From the NCBI RefSeq assembly GCF_009498235.1, contig NZ_CP044205.1:429716-493715 (forward strand): a stretch of DNA of 64,000 nt, in the 5' to 3' direction. Within the stretch, counting starts at the first letter, position 1. Every line of letters begins with the position of its first letter. Position numbers and translations under genes: made by a program. Positions 18,383 through 28,604 of the stretch are shown here, in pieces. The DNA comes from Candidatus Methylospira mobilis. GTDB taxonomy: Bacteria; Pseudomonadota; Gammaproteobacteria; Methylococcales; Methylococcaceae. The notes beneath the pieces are model-generated. The model ran no database searches. It saw nothing but the letters and a program-made list of their open reading frames with translations, and was not told where the DNA came from.

Positions 18383-18685
18383 ATGAGCCGACTATATGGA
18401 TTTATCGCGTCAGATGCTGCGCGTATTGGTTTTGCGGTATTGATCGCGAGTTTCTCCCGCTCGGAGCGAGAACTCATTGCCGCCCTCAGAATGGCGGGTT
18501 GCGAATATATCTTTACCGACACAGCTATCGGCGCATTGAGCAAGCGGTCGGAACTGACCCGTAGCCTTGGATCATTGAGGACAGGGGATACGCTCGTCGC
18601 CTGGAAGCCCGGCCGCCTTGGCCCGGGGTTGCTGCCGCACCTGGTCACGGTGCTGGCCGATCTGCAAAAGCAGAGAGTGGCTTGA
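18383..18685 (+). pseudogene. Serine recombinase (resolvase/invertase) remnant
   Basis: About 100 codons resemble the catalytic domain of Pin/Tn3-type serine recombinases: ELIAALRMAGCEYIFTDTAIGA, then RSLGSLRTGDTLVAWKPGRLGPGLLPHLVTVLADLQ. In intact enzymes the second part reads like LRPGDTLVVWKLDRLGR. The N-terminal YxRVS segment with the catalytic Ser is not recognisable, the key Asp-Arg region is altered, and the frame stops before the DNA-binding domain. It is therefore a decayed relic. It lies 236 bases upstream of the vnfD promoter and converges with modC. Confidence 0.65.
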
Positions 18686-18753
18686 CTGAAGCCATAGACA
18701 CCGAAAGCGCATCCGGTTGGCTCATGGGGCATATACTGGCGCCGCCGGCCGAG

Positions 18754-19839
18754 TTAGTTCAATAAAGCAACGGCCTTGATTTGCGCCCAGACAGTCATGC
18801 CTTCGGCAATACCCAGAGACTTAAGCGACCGGCGGGTAATGCGGGCCAGCAGCGCTGATCCGCATGTATTAAGGTGAATCAGGACATGAGCGGGGTTGTC
18901 GGTTTCTCCTACACCGACTACGGTGGCGGAAACCAGATTCAGGATGCTTGTCGCAACCGGTTTTTCCAAGGTCAGACTGACATCCCGTGCATGCACGCGG
19001 CAACGAACAGAACGTCCCAACGGCTCGGGACGCTCGGCCACGTAGATTGAGCCTCCGGTAAAATCGAGTCGAGTCAAAGCGTCGGCGTCTTCATGGGCCG
19101 CGACAACGGTTTTCAGGACGACGCCCGCATCGTCAGCGAAGCTGCCATGCAGGTCGAGTCTTGCAAGCGTTTCCTGCAGCGGGCCGCTGGCTATAACGCT
19201 ACCATGATCCAACAATACGAGAAAGTCGGCCAATTGGGCGATTTCGTTCATGGAGTGACTGACATAAATGAGCGGGATGGATAACTCATTTTGCAAACGT
19301 TCGAGATAAGGAATAATTTCGTCCTTCCGCTTTTTGTCCAGCGCCGCCAACGGTTCGTCAAGCAGCAGCAGCCTGGGACTGGTTAACAGCGCGCGGGCAA
19401 TTCCGACCCGTTGCCGCTCGCCGCCGGACAGGCTTGCCGGTTTCCGCTCCAGCAGGGATTCAATGCCCAATAGCTCCAAAGCCTGATCGAACGCAACTTT
19501 TTGAGATGTTTGCGGTACCCGTTTTAACCCGAATTCAAGATTCTTACGGACCGATAAGTGTGCAAACAAGCTGGCCTCTTGAAAAACGTAACCCAAAGGC
19601 CGGCGGTGGGTGGGTAGGAAAATGCTTTTGCAATCGTCTTGCCAGATCTCGCCGTTAACGGAAAGAAAACCGTCCGGCACCCGCTCCAAACCGGCAATAC
19701 AACGCAGCACTGTCGTCTTTCCCGAACCTGAATGGCCGAAGAGGGCTGTCACCCCTTGTCCCGGCACTTGCAAATCGACTCCCAGACGGAAACCCTCGCG
19801 GAGTACGGAGAAGGAAGCTTGAATGTTACCCGTGCTCAT
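18754..19839 (-). CDS. modC: Molybdate ABC transporter ATPase ModC
   Basis: A 361-residue ATPase of the molybdate importer. It has a Walker A GHSGSGKTT, the Q-loop region GYVFQEASLFAHLSV, the signature LSGGERQRVGIARAL, the Walker B LLLLDEPLAALD and the switch His in VSHSMNEIA. The C-terminal 130 residues form a TOBE/MOP-type molybdate-sensing domain (VSATVVGVGETDNPAHVLIHL). I start it at 19839 (MSTGNIQASFSVL), four bases after the modB stop. The longer frame from 19965 lies within modB. It is the last gene of modA-modB-modC on the minus strand. Confidence 0.95.
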   Translation of the reverse strand: MSTGNIQASFSVLREGFRLGVDLQVPGQGVTALFGHSGSGKTTVLRCIAGLERVPDGFLSVNGEIWQDDCKSIFLPTHRRPLGYVFQEASLFAHLSVRKNLEFGLKRVPQTSQKVAFDQALELLGIESLLERKPASLSGGERQRVGIARALLTSPRLLLLDEPLAALDKKRKDEIIPYLERLQNELSIPLIYVSHSMNEIAQLADFLVLLDHGSVIASGPLQETLARLDLHGSFADDAGVVLKTVVAAHEDADALTRLDFTGGSIYVAERPEPLGRSVRCRVHARDVSLTLEKPVATSILNLVSATVVGVGETDNPAHVLIHLNTCGSALLARITRRSLKSLGIAEGMTVWAQIKAVALLN

Positions 19840-19843
19840 CAGC

Positions 19844-20530
19844 TTATCTTCCTCGCCCTTTAGCGGAATTGTTGAAGGTATAGAGCGCAAACAAAACCAG
19901 GAAAGCAAAAAAAACCATACCGCCGGAGAGCCAATGCGCCTGGGTATACTCCATTGCCTCCACATGGTCGTAAATCTGAACGGACACGACCCGGGTTTTA
20001 TCCGGAATATTGCCGCCGATCATCAAAACAATGCCAAATTCACCGACTGTATGGGCGAAACCGAGAACGGCTGCAGTAAGGAAACCGGGCTTTGCCAACG
20101 GCAAAATCACGGAAAAGAACGTATCCCACGGCCCGGCGCGCAATGTGGCTGCCGCTTCCACGGGACGTTCGCCCATGGCTTCGAAAGCGTTTTGAACAGG
20201 TTGCACTACAAACGGCATCGTATAGATGACCGAGGCCACCAAAAGGCCGGGAAAGGTGAAAGGTAAAATCCCGATGCCCAGCATTTGAGTCAGGTAGCCA
20301 ATCGGGCCTTGCGGCCCCATTACAACCAGCATATAGAAACCGAGCACAGTCGGCGGCAGTACCAGAGGCAGCGCCACGACCGCGCCAATCAGTCCCTTGA
20401 ACGGTGAACGCGTACGGGCCAGCCACCAGGCGATGGGGGTTCCGATCAGGAGCAGCAAAATCGTGGTAAGGGAGGCCAGCTCCAACGTCAGCTTGATGGC
20501 CGACAAGTCGGCAATGTTCAGCGCTGCCAA
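19844..20530 (-). CDS. modB: Molybdate ABC transporter permease ModB
   Basis: A 228-residue inner-membrane permease with about five hydrophobic helices and the EAA-type coupling loop (VEAAATLRAGPWDTFFSVILPLAKPG) that docks on ModC. The start MAALNIADLSAIKLTLELAS and the GTPIAWWLARTR segment are typical for ModB. It sits 5 bases after modA and 4 before modC, so the three are one transcript. Confidence 0.95.
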   Translation of the reverse strand: MAALNIADLSAIKLTLELASLTTILLLLIGTPIAWWLARTRSPFKGLIGAVVALPLVLPPTVLGFYMLVVMGPQGPIGYLTQMLGIGILPFTFPGLLVASVIYTMPFVVQPVQNAFEAMGERPVEAAATLRAGPWDTFFSVILPLAKPGFLTAAVLGFAHTVGEFGIVLMIGGNIPDKTRVVSVQIYDHVEAMEYTQAHWLSGGMVFFAFLVLFALYTFNNSAKGRGR

Positions 20531-20535
20531 GTTTC

Positions 20536-21420
<885 letters not shown>

Positions 21421-21606
21421 CTACTTGCGATTGAATCCATATAAACTATGAGCTATATTGGACCTACGAGGTGTTTGACAGGTACGCCAGGCAATCACCG
21501 CACAGCCTCTCGAAAGCCACCCTGTTTCATCAAGGCGTTGTCTGAAGCGCTTGCGGCACCGCCGAGTAGCGCCTACAGTGAATCGCAACAACAAAAGGGA
21601 TCCCAC

Positions 21607-22419
21607 ATGACCGACACAACAACCGAGCTCGAAGAGCTCCTTATGCAGCGATCGCTGACCGACGCACAGCTTCAGGCAGCGGCAACGGCGGCGCCGGATT
21701 TCCGAATTCTGCCCGACGCAACGGTGATCAAGATCGGCGGACAGAGCGTCATCGACCGCGGCCGCGCGGCAGTGTACCCGCTGGTGGACGAGATCGTCGC
21801 CGCCCGCAAGGCGCACAAGCTGCTCATCGGCACCGGCGCAGGCACCCGGGCCCGCCACCTCTACTCGATCGCAGCAGGACTCAATCTGCCGGCAGGCGTG
21901 CTTTCGCAGCTCGGTGCCTCGGTTGCCGACCAGAACGCCGCCATGCTGGGGCAACTCCTTGCCAAGCACGGTATTTCTGCGGTCGACGGCGCCGGGCTTT
22001 CGGCGGTTCCGCTCTACCTTGCCGAAGTGAACGCCGTCATCTTCAGCGGCATGCCGCCCTACAATCTTTGGATGCGCCCTCCTGCCGAGGGCGTCATCCC
22101 ACCCTACCGAACCGACGCGGGCTGCTTCCTCCTCGCCGAGCAGTTCGGCTGCAAGGCGATGATCTTCGTAAAGGACGAGGACGGACTCTACACCGAAAAT
22201 CCGAAAACCTCGAAAAACGCCACATTTATTCCGAAAATTTCGGTCGATGAGATGATCGCGAAGAAACTGCACGACTCCATCCTCGAGTTCCCGATGCTCG
22301 ATCTGCTCAAATCAGCGCTCCATATCCGCCAGGTTCAGGTTGTAAACGGCCTCGTTCCGGGCAACCTGACCCGCGCGCTCGCCGGCGAGCATGTCGGCAC
22401 CATCATCACTGCAAGCTGA
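21607..22419 (+). CDS. mosB: Molybdenum storage protein beta subunit MosB
   Basis: A 270-residue amino-acid-kinase-fold protein, the beta chain of the MoSto complex that uses ATP to pack polynuclear molybdate (or tungstate) clusters inside a hollow hexamer. It follows A. vinelandii MosB closely: [58 protein letters not shown] and the C-terminus [11 protein letters not shown]. The start at 21607 matches the family; the frame to 21448 is not needed. Its codons look GC-richer than those of nearby genes, suggesting transfer. It precedes mosA by 11 bases. Confidence 0.95.
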   Translation: MTDTTTELEELLMQRSLTDAQLQAAATAAPDFRILPDATVIKIGGQSVIDRGRAAVYPLVDEIVAARKAHKLLIGTGAGTRARHLYSIAAGLNLPAGVLSQLGASVADQNAAMLGQLLAKHGISAVDGAGLSAVPLYLAEVNAVIFSGMPPYNLWMRPPAEGVIPPYRTDAGCFLLAEQFGCKAMIFVKDEDGLYTENPKTSKNATFIPKISVDEMIAKKLHDSILEFPMLDLLKSALHIRQVQVVNGLVPGNLTRALAGEHVGTIITAS

Positions 22420-22430
22420 GAACCACTGCC

Positions 22431-23267
22431 ATGGCTGACACTACCAACACGATCAAACACGTCGCCTCGCCGCTCGCGCGCCAGACGCTTCTGGACGGTG
22501 ACCTCACCCGTCCAGTCGCGGGCGTGCGACCGATACGGCTCCTTCCCTGGCTGCAGGTCGTCAAGATCGGCGGACGCTCCATCATGGACCGCGGCGCCGA
22601 CGCAATTCTCCCGATCGTAGACGAACTCCGCAAACTGCTGCCAGAGCACCGTCTGCTGATTCTGACCGGCGCAGGCATTCGCGCCCGCCATCTCTATAGC
22701 GTCGGCCTTGATCTCGGTCTGCCGGTCGGCTCGCTTGCCCCGCTTGCCGCAAGCGAAGCCGGCCAGAACGGCCATATTCTGGCTTCGTTGCTGGCGCCGG
22801 AAGGGGTCTCCTACATAGAGCACCCTACTATCGCGACCCAGCTCGCGATCCACCTTTCCGCAGCCCGCGCGGTCGTGGGGAGCGCCTTCCCCCCTTACCA
22901 TCACCACGAGTTTCCTGGTTCGCGCATCCCGATTCACCGTGCCGACACGGGCGCTTTCCTGCTCGCCGACGCACTTGGCGCGGCAGGCCTCACGATCATT
23001 GAGGACGTGGACGGGGTTTACACCGCAGACCCCAGGGCTCCCGGCGGAGAGCGGGCGCAGTTGCTTCGAGAAACGAGCGCCGCCGACCTCGCCGCCAATC
23101 ATAGAGGCACGCTGCCGCTCGACCCGGCACTCCTTGAAGTCATGGCGACCGCGCGTCACATCGAGCGTGTTCAGGTTGTGAATGGGCTCGTGCCTGGCCG
23201 GCTCACTGCTGCGTTGCGCGGTGAGCATGTCGGGACGATCGTACATACAGGCGTTCGTCCCGCTTGA
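22431..23267 (+). CDS. mosA: Molybdenum storage protein alpha subunit MosA
   Basis: A 278-residue alpha chain of MoSto. It closely matches A. vinelandii Mos[81 protein letters not shown] with its His cluster for Mo, and [15 protein letters not shown]. It forms (alpha beta)3 with MosB and stores Mo intracellularly, buffering Mo supply in competition with the V system. The order here is beta then alpha. Confidence 0.95.
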   Translation: MADTTNTIKHVASPLARQTLLDGDLTRPVAGVRPIRLLPWLQVVKIGGRSIMDRGADAILPIVDELRKLLPEHRLLILTGAGIRARHLYSVGLDLGLPVGSLAPLAASEAGQNGHILASLLAPEGVSYIEHPTIATQLAIHLSAARAVVGSAFPPYHHHEFPGSRIPIHRADTGAFLLADALGAAGLTIIEDVDGVYTADPRAPGGERAQLLRETSAADLAANHRGTLPLDPALLEVMATARHIERVQVVNGLVPGRLTAALRGEHVGTIVHTGVRPA

Positions 23268-24491
23268 ATAAACTCAACCGGCGACGCCGTTCATGCACCG
23301 GCGAAAGCTTGGCGGCAGTTTTGCGATGCTGGTGCATCCTTCATATGGTTTGAACACGAGTCCTACCGAACCGGCAAACTCGAAGATGCGGGACATCCCC
23401 GCCTCCTTGACGGGTGATATTCAGGTTCGGTGGCGCCGCCCGGCCTGCATCTTTCTTTCAACCTTTCCAGCGAACTGATAATAAACAGACTCGTTCGCTG
23501 CAGCTTGTTCTTGCCTATTTGCCTCAATAAAGCAGTATTCGCCGTCACAGCCAACAGGAACATTGGACAAAACGGCAGGATCCGTCCAATCGCTGCTTGG
23601 ATAAAAACTTATCCATTCCGCGCGCAGTACATTGGGCGGAACGTGTTGAAATGTCGAGGGTCTGTTGACATGCCGCGGACACTTGATCGCGAGCTAGTGT
23701 CATGCCGTCATGGAATGACGGCACCCGGTCCGGTCGACAGGGACGTTGCTCTGATCCATCCGTGGCGTCCGGATTCGGGTAAACCCAGCAGGAATGTCGA
23801 TGTATTGTTTTAGGTGATTAGCACTGAAATGCACGAAAGTATGGATTCGACCAATGGAAGTCCTGGAATTATAAGGACAAGCTGATTTCCGCCCTGCACG
23901 AGTAATCAATGGCTTGTGAGCATTAGTGCTAATCACCTTGTTTTATAACCTATCACAACTCATTGATATAGGCATTCCTCTTTTCCGTTTAACGTCAGCA
24001 GAACCTAAGTAAGCCGTTCGTACCTTTATTATTGTTTGCTTCACATCCTCCAGTATCGCTTGCCTGTGCCTGTACAGGCCGCTGTCGTTGTAGCCGTAGG
24101 CTTTTTCGCAACTGACGGCTTGTTCCTCCTTGAACACTTTGAGGGCGTGATCCGCTGCCCTTTCCTGGCGCTGCTGCGCCTGTTCCTGCGTGGTTTTTTG
24201 CTGCCGGAGACGTTTCTCGTTTCTTCCAAGTGCTGGCGGAGCGACACTTGCGCGCTGCAGACAGCTCGCTCGGCGCCAGCCGCGTTACGGCGCGCTCCCT
24301 GTCGGCTTTAATTTGTTCTAGAACGGATAAGTATTTAGCCTGTTTGATTCCGGCGTCGCGGGTTTTGGCCTGTAGTGGATACGCTTCACGTTACTTGACC
24401 ATGGGGATAGTAAGTCATTGGCTTGTATGTGATATCCCTGGGTACGACGGGACAGGGAGTCAGGTTTGCAGAATATGCTTGTATTTCTATG
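23268..24491. other. Long gene-poor stretch with decayed sequence
   Basis: Over 1.2 kb no intact gene is supported. Around 23697-23790 there is a palindromic repeat (tgccgtcatggaatgacggca). On the minus strand, 23943-24300 shows frame-shifted coding-like sequence, with a Gln/Arg-rich coiled stretch leading into HALKVFKEEQAVSCEKAYGY. This looks like a broken gene of unknown family. Confidence 0.45.
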
Positions 24492-24510
24492 TGAGAATCA
24501 TTATCATTTG
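24492..24510 (-). promoter_or_regulatory. Fur box upstream of the OprB-like operon
   Basis: On the minus strand CAAATGATAATGATTCTCA fits the 7-1-7 Fur core TGATAAT-n-ATTATCA with one mismatch. It lies 21 bases upstream of the ATG at 24531, implying repression by iron. Confidence 0.75.
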
Positions 24511-24530
24511 ATCGTATATTGAATCTCATT

Positions 24531-26006
24531 ATGGACGGTCTTATGTATCATCCTGTAAAACTGCTCAAGATCGTTTTGTTTGGCTTATGCTCGGTTCTGC
24601 TATCGAGCGGGCAAGTACATGCAATTCCACCACCAAGCCATATTTCCGACATGGCCGATGAAGAATTCGCAAAATCCGAGGGGGTTTTCGGGTTTCTGAG
24701 CGGCATAAACAGAAGTAGTGTTCTATTGGGTGACATGTGGGGATTGAGAACAAAGTTAAGCTCTTATGGCATCTCTTTGGCCATTATTGAAACGGTTGAA
24801 AATTTCGGCAACGTGACCGGCGGTACGCAGACAGGATACAGGTTCGACGGTTTAACCCAGGTTATCGGCCAATTGGACACGCAGCGCGCGTTTAACTTTT
24901 ACGGCGGCCTGGCCAATGTCAGTTTTCTCAATCTTTGGGGGGGCAATCTCAGCGTCGCCAACCTCGAAACCCTGCAAACGGCCAGCGGCATAGTCGGAAA
25001 CCCGTCGGTCAGGCTCTGGGAGCTTTGGTACGATCAGAAATTACTCGATCAGAATCGTCTCAGCATCAGGATTGGACAACAAAGTCTCGATCAGGAATGG
25101 ATCGTCAGCAGCAATGCCCTCTATTTCGTAAATACCATGTTCGGCTGGCCGATGCTGCCTTCGGCCGACATGCCTTCGGGCGGGCCGGCTTATCCGTTGT
25201 CGTCCCTGGGTATCCGCTTCAAAGCGCGCCCGATCAACGAACTGACCATCCTGGCCGGCGTTTTCAACGGCAACCCGGTTAAAAACGACAATGGGACCGA
25301 CCCTCAAAGTCAAAATCGGCACGGAACGAGCTTCCCGCTTGACGGTGGCGGACTTTTTATTGCCGAATTGCAATATTCTTATCCCGCTGTGGGAAGCATG
25401 GTGAAACCTGACGAAGCCAATGCGCTGGGCTGGACTTACAAGATTGGCGGCTGGTACAACACCAACGACTTTGCGGACATGCGGGTTGATCAGGACGGAC
25501 TGTCTCTGGCTAACCCCTATAGCAGCGGAGCCCCTTTGCAACATCAGGGAAATTATGCCTTGTACGCCGTTGCGGATAAATTGATTTGGCGGCACGATCA
25601 ATATCCGGATCGTAACTTATCTGTTTTTGCACGAGTAATGGGTACGCCGCTTGGTGATAGAAACCTGATCAGTGTCAGTGTTAATGCCGGGTTGCTGATG
25701 CATAGCCCTTTTCGCAACCGGCCATTCGATACCGTTGGGTTAGGGTATGGACTTGCCGTGGTAAGCAGCAGCGTCGCTCAATCGGAACGGGACGCCATTC
25801 AATATAGCGGCAACGCAACGCCGGTTCAGAGCAGCGAGTCATTTATCGAGTTGACTTACCAATATCAGTTGAAACAATGGATACAGATTCAACCCGATCT
25901 GCAGTATGTTTTTAACCCCGGAGCCGGAGTGCCTTTGCCCAGCAGCCCAACTTCCCGTGTCCAGAATGAATTGGTGCTGGGTATAAGAACCAATATATTT
26001 TTCTAA
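24531..26006 (+). CDS. OprB-type carbohydrate-selective porin, iron-regulated
   Basis: A 491-residue outer-membrane porin of the OprB family. A signal peptide (IVLFGLCSVLLSSGQVHA) precedes the barrel, which opens with GDMWGLRTKLSSYGISLAIIETVENFGNVTGG. It includes the QTASGIVGNPSVRLWELWYDQ region and the paired IRIGQQSLDQEW strand, and ends VQNELVLGIRTNIFF. OprB porins normally admit sugars. Here a Fur box lies immediately upstream and the following genes encode a DyP peroxidase and a ferritin-like protein, so a role in iron or haem uptake is plausible. The ATG at 24531 was chosen over TTG 24519; 24543 is also possible because no strong ribosome site is seen. Confidence 0.85.
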   Translation: MDGLMYHPVKLLKIVLFGLCSVLLSSGQVHAIPPPSHISDMADEEFAKSEGVFGFLSGINRSSVLLGDMWGLRTKLSSYGISLAIIETVENFGNVTGGTQTGYRFDGLTQVIGQLDTQRAFNFYGGLANVSFLNLWGGNLSVANLETLQTASGIVGNPSVRLWELWYDQKLLDQNRLSIRIGQQSLDQEWIVSSNALYFVNTMFGWPMLPSADMPSGGPAYPLSSLGIRFKARPINELTILAGVFNGNPVKNDNGTDPQSQNRHGTSFPLDGGGLFIAELQYSYPAVGSMVKPDEANALGWTYKIGGWYNTNDFADMRVDQDGLSLANPYSSGAPLQHQGNYALYAVADKLIWRHDQYPDRNLSVFARVMGTPLGDRNLISVSVNAGLLMHSPFRNRPFDTVGLGYGLAVVSSSVAQSERDAIQYSGNATPVQSSESFIELTYQYQLKQWIQIQPDLQYVFNPGAGVPLPSSPTSRVQNELVLGIRTNIFF

Positions 26007-26028
26007 ACTTGTTACGGAGCAGCCATCA

Positions 26029-27195
26029 ATGACAAATGATTTTCCGCACGCGCTTCTTTCTCGGCCCATTTTCATGGTTACGCTGGGAGTTGCATTAATT
26101 TCGGCATTATCGACACCGGCATTTGCCGAGTCCGAAGGCTTCCTTGAAACAATCAACCGAAACCAGTTTTTGACTCCGACCAGCGTTGAAACCGGCGACG
26201 GCAACCCCTATGCTGTGGTTGTCGCTCCGGTATCCATCGGGGCGATTGAAAAGGATGATGTATTGGTCGACAACTTTAATGATGTCGCCAACCTTCAGGG
26301 AAAAGGCACGAGTATTATTCGCTATCGTCCCGGCACAAAAGAAAGCAAACTTTTTGCCAAAGTGTCCCAAAAATTGAAGGAATGTCCGGGCGGCGTTGGG
26401 CTGACGACGGCGATGACCATGCTGAAGGCTGGCTGGATAATTGTCGGCAGCCTGCCCAGCACCGATGGAAGCACCCGTACCAAAGGCGATGGCTGTCTTC
26501 TGGTTTTTGACGCTCATGGAAAGCATGTTGCAACATGGGCCGGTCCCAACATTAACGGACCATGGGGAAATATGGCCACAATCGATAAAGGCGACAAGGC
26601 AACGCTTTTTATCAGTATGGCCGGTTTTGGCGTTCCTTCCTTCGAAGTTATCGACCCGCAAACCCAATATCCGGTTATCGTCAACCAATCAACAGTATTG
26701 CGTCTGGAATTAACCATTCCGAAAGGACAGCCGCCCGTCATAGAGCGGGAGACCGTCATCGGCAACGGTTTTTCACAACGCGCGGACATATCCAATTTCC
26801 TCTTTGGTCCGACCGGACTTGCTCTGGGGCCTGACGATACGCTTTACGTCACCGATGGGCTGGATAACGAGATCACTGCTATTTCCAACGCAAGCACAAG
26901 AACCGATAGCGCCGGCAAGGGCCGTCCGGTTACTAAAGACGGCCTGCTCGCCTGGCCGCTGGCGATGATCATGACTGATCAAGGTCATCTTATTGTTAAT
27001 AATGGTAAAAATGGCCAGGTGGTCGAGGTGGACCCTGTCGCAGGTAAGCAATTGTACGCTTATTGGGCGAATGCCAATCAGGCGCAATCACCGCCCGGAA
27101 ACGGCAATTTATTCGGGCTTGCCTGGGCTCCCGATAAAAAAGGATTTTATTTCGTAGCGGATGACATTAATGCACTTTGGATCGCCACGCCATGA
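26029..27195 (+). CDS. Secreted NHL/beta-propeller-like protein
   Basis: A 388-residue exported protein with a signal peptide (MVTLGVALISALSTPAFA). Repeats of propeller-blade type are visible, for example FGPTGLALGPDDTLYVTDGLDNEITAIS and LAWPLAMIMTDQGHLIVNNGKNGQVVEVDP, spaced as in NHL or SMP-30-like propellers. No catalytic residues stand out. A GGAGC site precedes the ATG. The stop overlaps the DyP peroxidase start (ATGA), so the two are translationally coupled and probably act together in the periplasm. Function unknown. Confidence 0.8.
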   Translation: MTNDFPHALLSRPIFMVTLGVALISALSTPAFAESEGFLETINRNQFLTPTSVETGDGNPYAVVVAPVSIGAIEKDDVLVDNFNDVANLQGKGTSIIRYRPGTKESKLFAKVSQKLKECPGGVGLTTAMTMLKAGWIIVGSLPSTDGSTRTKGDGCLLVFDAHGKHVATWAGPNINGPWGNMATIDKGDKATLFISMAGFGVPSFEVIDPQTQYPVIVNQSTVLRLELTIPKGQPPVIERETVIGNGFSQRADISNFLFGPTGLALGPDDTLYVTDGLDNEITAISNASTRTDSAGKGRPVTKDGLLAWPLAMIMTDQGHLIVNNGKNGQVVEVDPVAGKQLYAYWANANQAQSPPGNGNLFGLAWAPDKKGFYFVADDINALWIATP

Positions 27196-28448
27196 ACCGT
27201 AAGCAAACCGGAAAACATCCTTTTCTTGTTCTGAAATGCGCCATCGTTGCGATGCTCGTTGTATTTCTGTCGCAACATGCGCTTTCGGCTGAACTGAAAC
27301 CCGGCCGTGCTGTTGAACCTTACTGGGGCGATCATCAAGGCGGCATTTCAACGCCGCCTCAAAAACACACCTACTTTATCGCTTTTGATGTGGTGAGTTC
27401 GAAGCGGGAAGAGTTGATCGAACTGCTGAATGCCTGGACGCTCGCCTCAGCGGAAATGACGGCCGGCCCGGAGCGGTTTGATCCTAAAGCCGATCCGAAT
27501 CAGCCCGGTAAATCTTCAGGGGCCGCAGTTGGACTTTCTACATCCGGATTGACGCTGACATTTGGTTTTGGAGCCACGCTTTTCGAAAAGGAGGGCGTTG
27601 ATCGTTTTGGTATTGCAAAAAAACGCCCTGAAGCGCTCGTTGATTTACCAGGTTTTACCGGCGACCAGTTGATACCTGAACGCACCGGAGGAGATTTGTC
27701 CGTTCAGGCTTGCGCCAATGATCCTCAGGTTGTCGAATATGCGGTCAGACGTCTGGCCAGGCTGGCCAACGGCGTTGCCGTGATGCGCTGGGCGCAGACG
27801 GGCTTCAACGGTGATTTCAAGGCAAATGAAACTCCAAGGAATCAAATGGGCTTCAAGGATGGAACGCTCAATGTATCCACCAAAGACGCCAAAGCAATGG
27901 ATAAGCATATTTGGGTAGGCGAAGAAGGCCCGCAATGGATGCGCGGCGGAAGCTACATGGTGATTCGGCCCATTCGGATTTCTCTGGAGCACTGGGATGA
28001 AATGAAGCTGTCTTTCCAGGAAGAGACCGTTGGGCGGCATAAAGTCTCTGGCGCGCCGATAGGCAAGAACAAGGAATTCGACGATCTTGAATTAAAGCGG
28101 ACCGGGAAAAACGGCAAACCGGTAATCAACGAATATTCTCATGCCGCTCTTTCCGCTCCGGAAAACAATGGCGGCACGGAGATTTTAAGACGAGCTTTCT
28201 CATACGATAACGGGATTATGCATATCAATGAACGCTGGCCGCCCTGGCGTCAACTTGTCACCTTTGATGCCGGATTACTGTTTCAGTGCTACCAGCGCGA
28301 TCCAAGAACGGGTTTTATCAAGTTATTTACCAAAATGGCGCAGATCGACATGCTCAACCAATTCACCACCCATACCGGAAGCGGGCTGTTTGCCTGTCCT
28401 CATGGCGTAAAACCCGGCGAGTTCATAGGGCAGGATTTGTTCTCATGA
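27192..28448 (+). CDS. Exported DyP-type haem peroxidase (EfeB-like)
   Basis: A 418-residue dye-decolorising peroxidase. An N-terminal hydrophobic export segment (LKCAIVAMLVVFLSQHALSA) is followed by the ferredoxin-like repeats. The signature GFKDG around residue 220 contains the distal Asp of the GXXDG motif, and haem-binding regions include RRAFSYDNG and LLFQCYQRDPRTGF. EfeB-type members deferrochelate haem or oxidise Fe(II) for uptake. The twin-Arg motif of EfeB is absent, so export is probably by Sec. The start overlaps the upstream propeller gene. Given the Fur box at the head of the run, a role in iron acquisition is likely. Confidence 0.88.
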   Translation: MNRKQTGKHPFLVLKCAIVAMLVVFLSQHALSAELKPGRAVEPYWGDHQGGISTPPQKHTYFIAFDVVSSKREELIELLNAWTLASAEMTAGPERFDPKADPNQPGKSSGAAVGLSTSGLTLTFGFGATLFEKEGVDRFGIAKKRPEALVDLPGFTGDQLIPERTGGDLSVQACANDPQVVEYAVRRLARLANGVAVMRWAQTGFNGDFKANETPRNQMGFKDGTLNVSTKDAKAMDKHIWVGEEGPQWMRGGSYMVIRPIRISLEHWDEMKLSFQEETVGRHKVSGAPIGKNKEFDDLELKRTGKNGKPVINEYSHAALSAPENNGGTEILRRAFSYDNGIMHINERWPPWRQLVTFDAGLLFQCYQRDPRTGFIKLFTKMAQIDMLNQFTTHTGSGLFACPHGVKPGEFIGQDLFS

Positions 28449-28597
28449 TGAATAAGTACTCGTTTCGATTCAATCCGGGTAGCAATTACGATCCAAGCTG
28501 TACGCAATTCGGATATTTCAGATGCGACCGGCAGCATGGTCATGCAAATCGCCAGTGCCGGAATCCGGTCTGGCGCATTCGTTATCTGACTGGATAG
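28445..28597 (+). CDS. Possible 50-residue protein coupled to the peroxidase gene
   Basis: A 50-codon frame begins with ATGATG overlapping the peroxidase stop and ends 7 bases before the next ATG. It fills the gap exactly, as an operon gene would. The product (MMNKYSFRFNPGSNYDPSCTQ..., four Cys) has no signal peptide and no recognised family. It could be non-functional sequence. Confidence 0.35.
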   Translation: MMNKYSFRFNPGSNYDPSCTQFGYFRCDRQHGHANRQCRNPVWRIRYLTG

Positions 28598-28604
28598 TGA
28601 ATGC

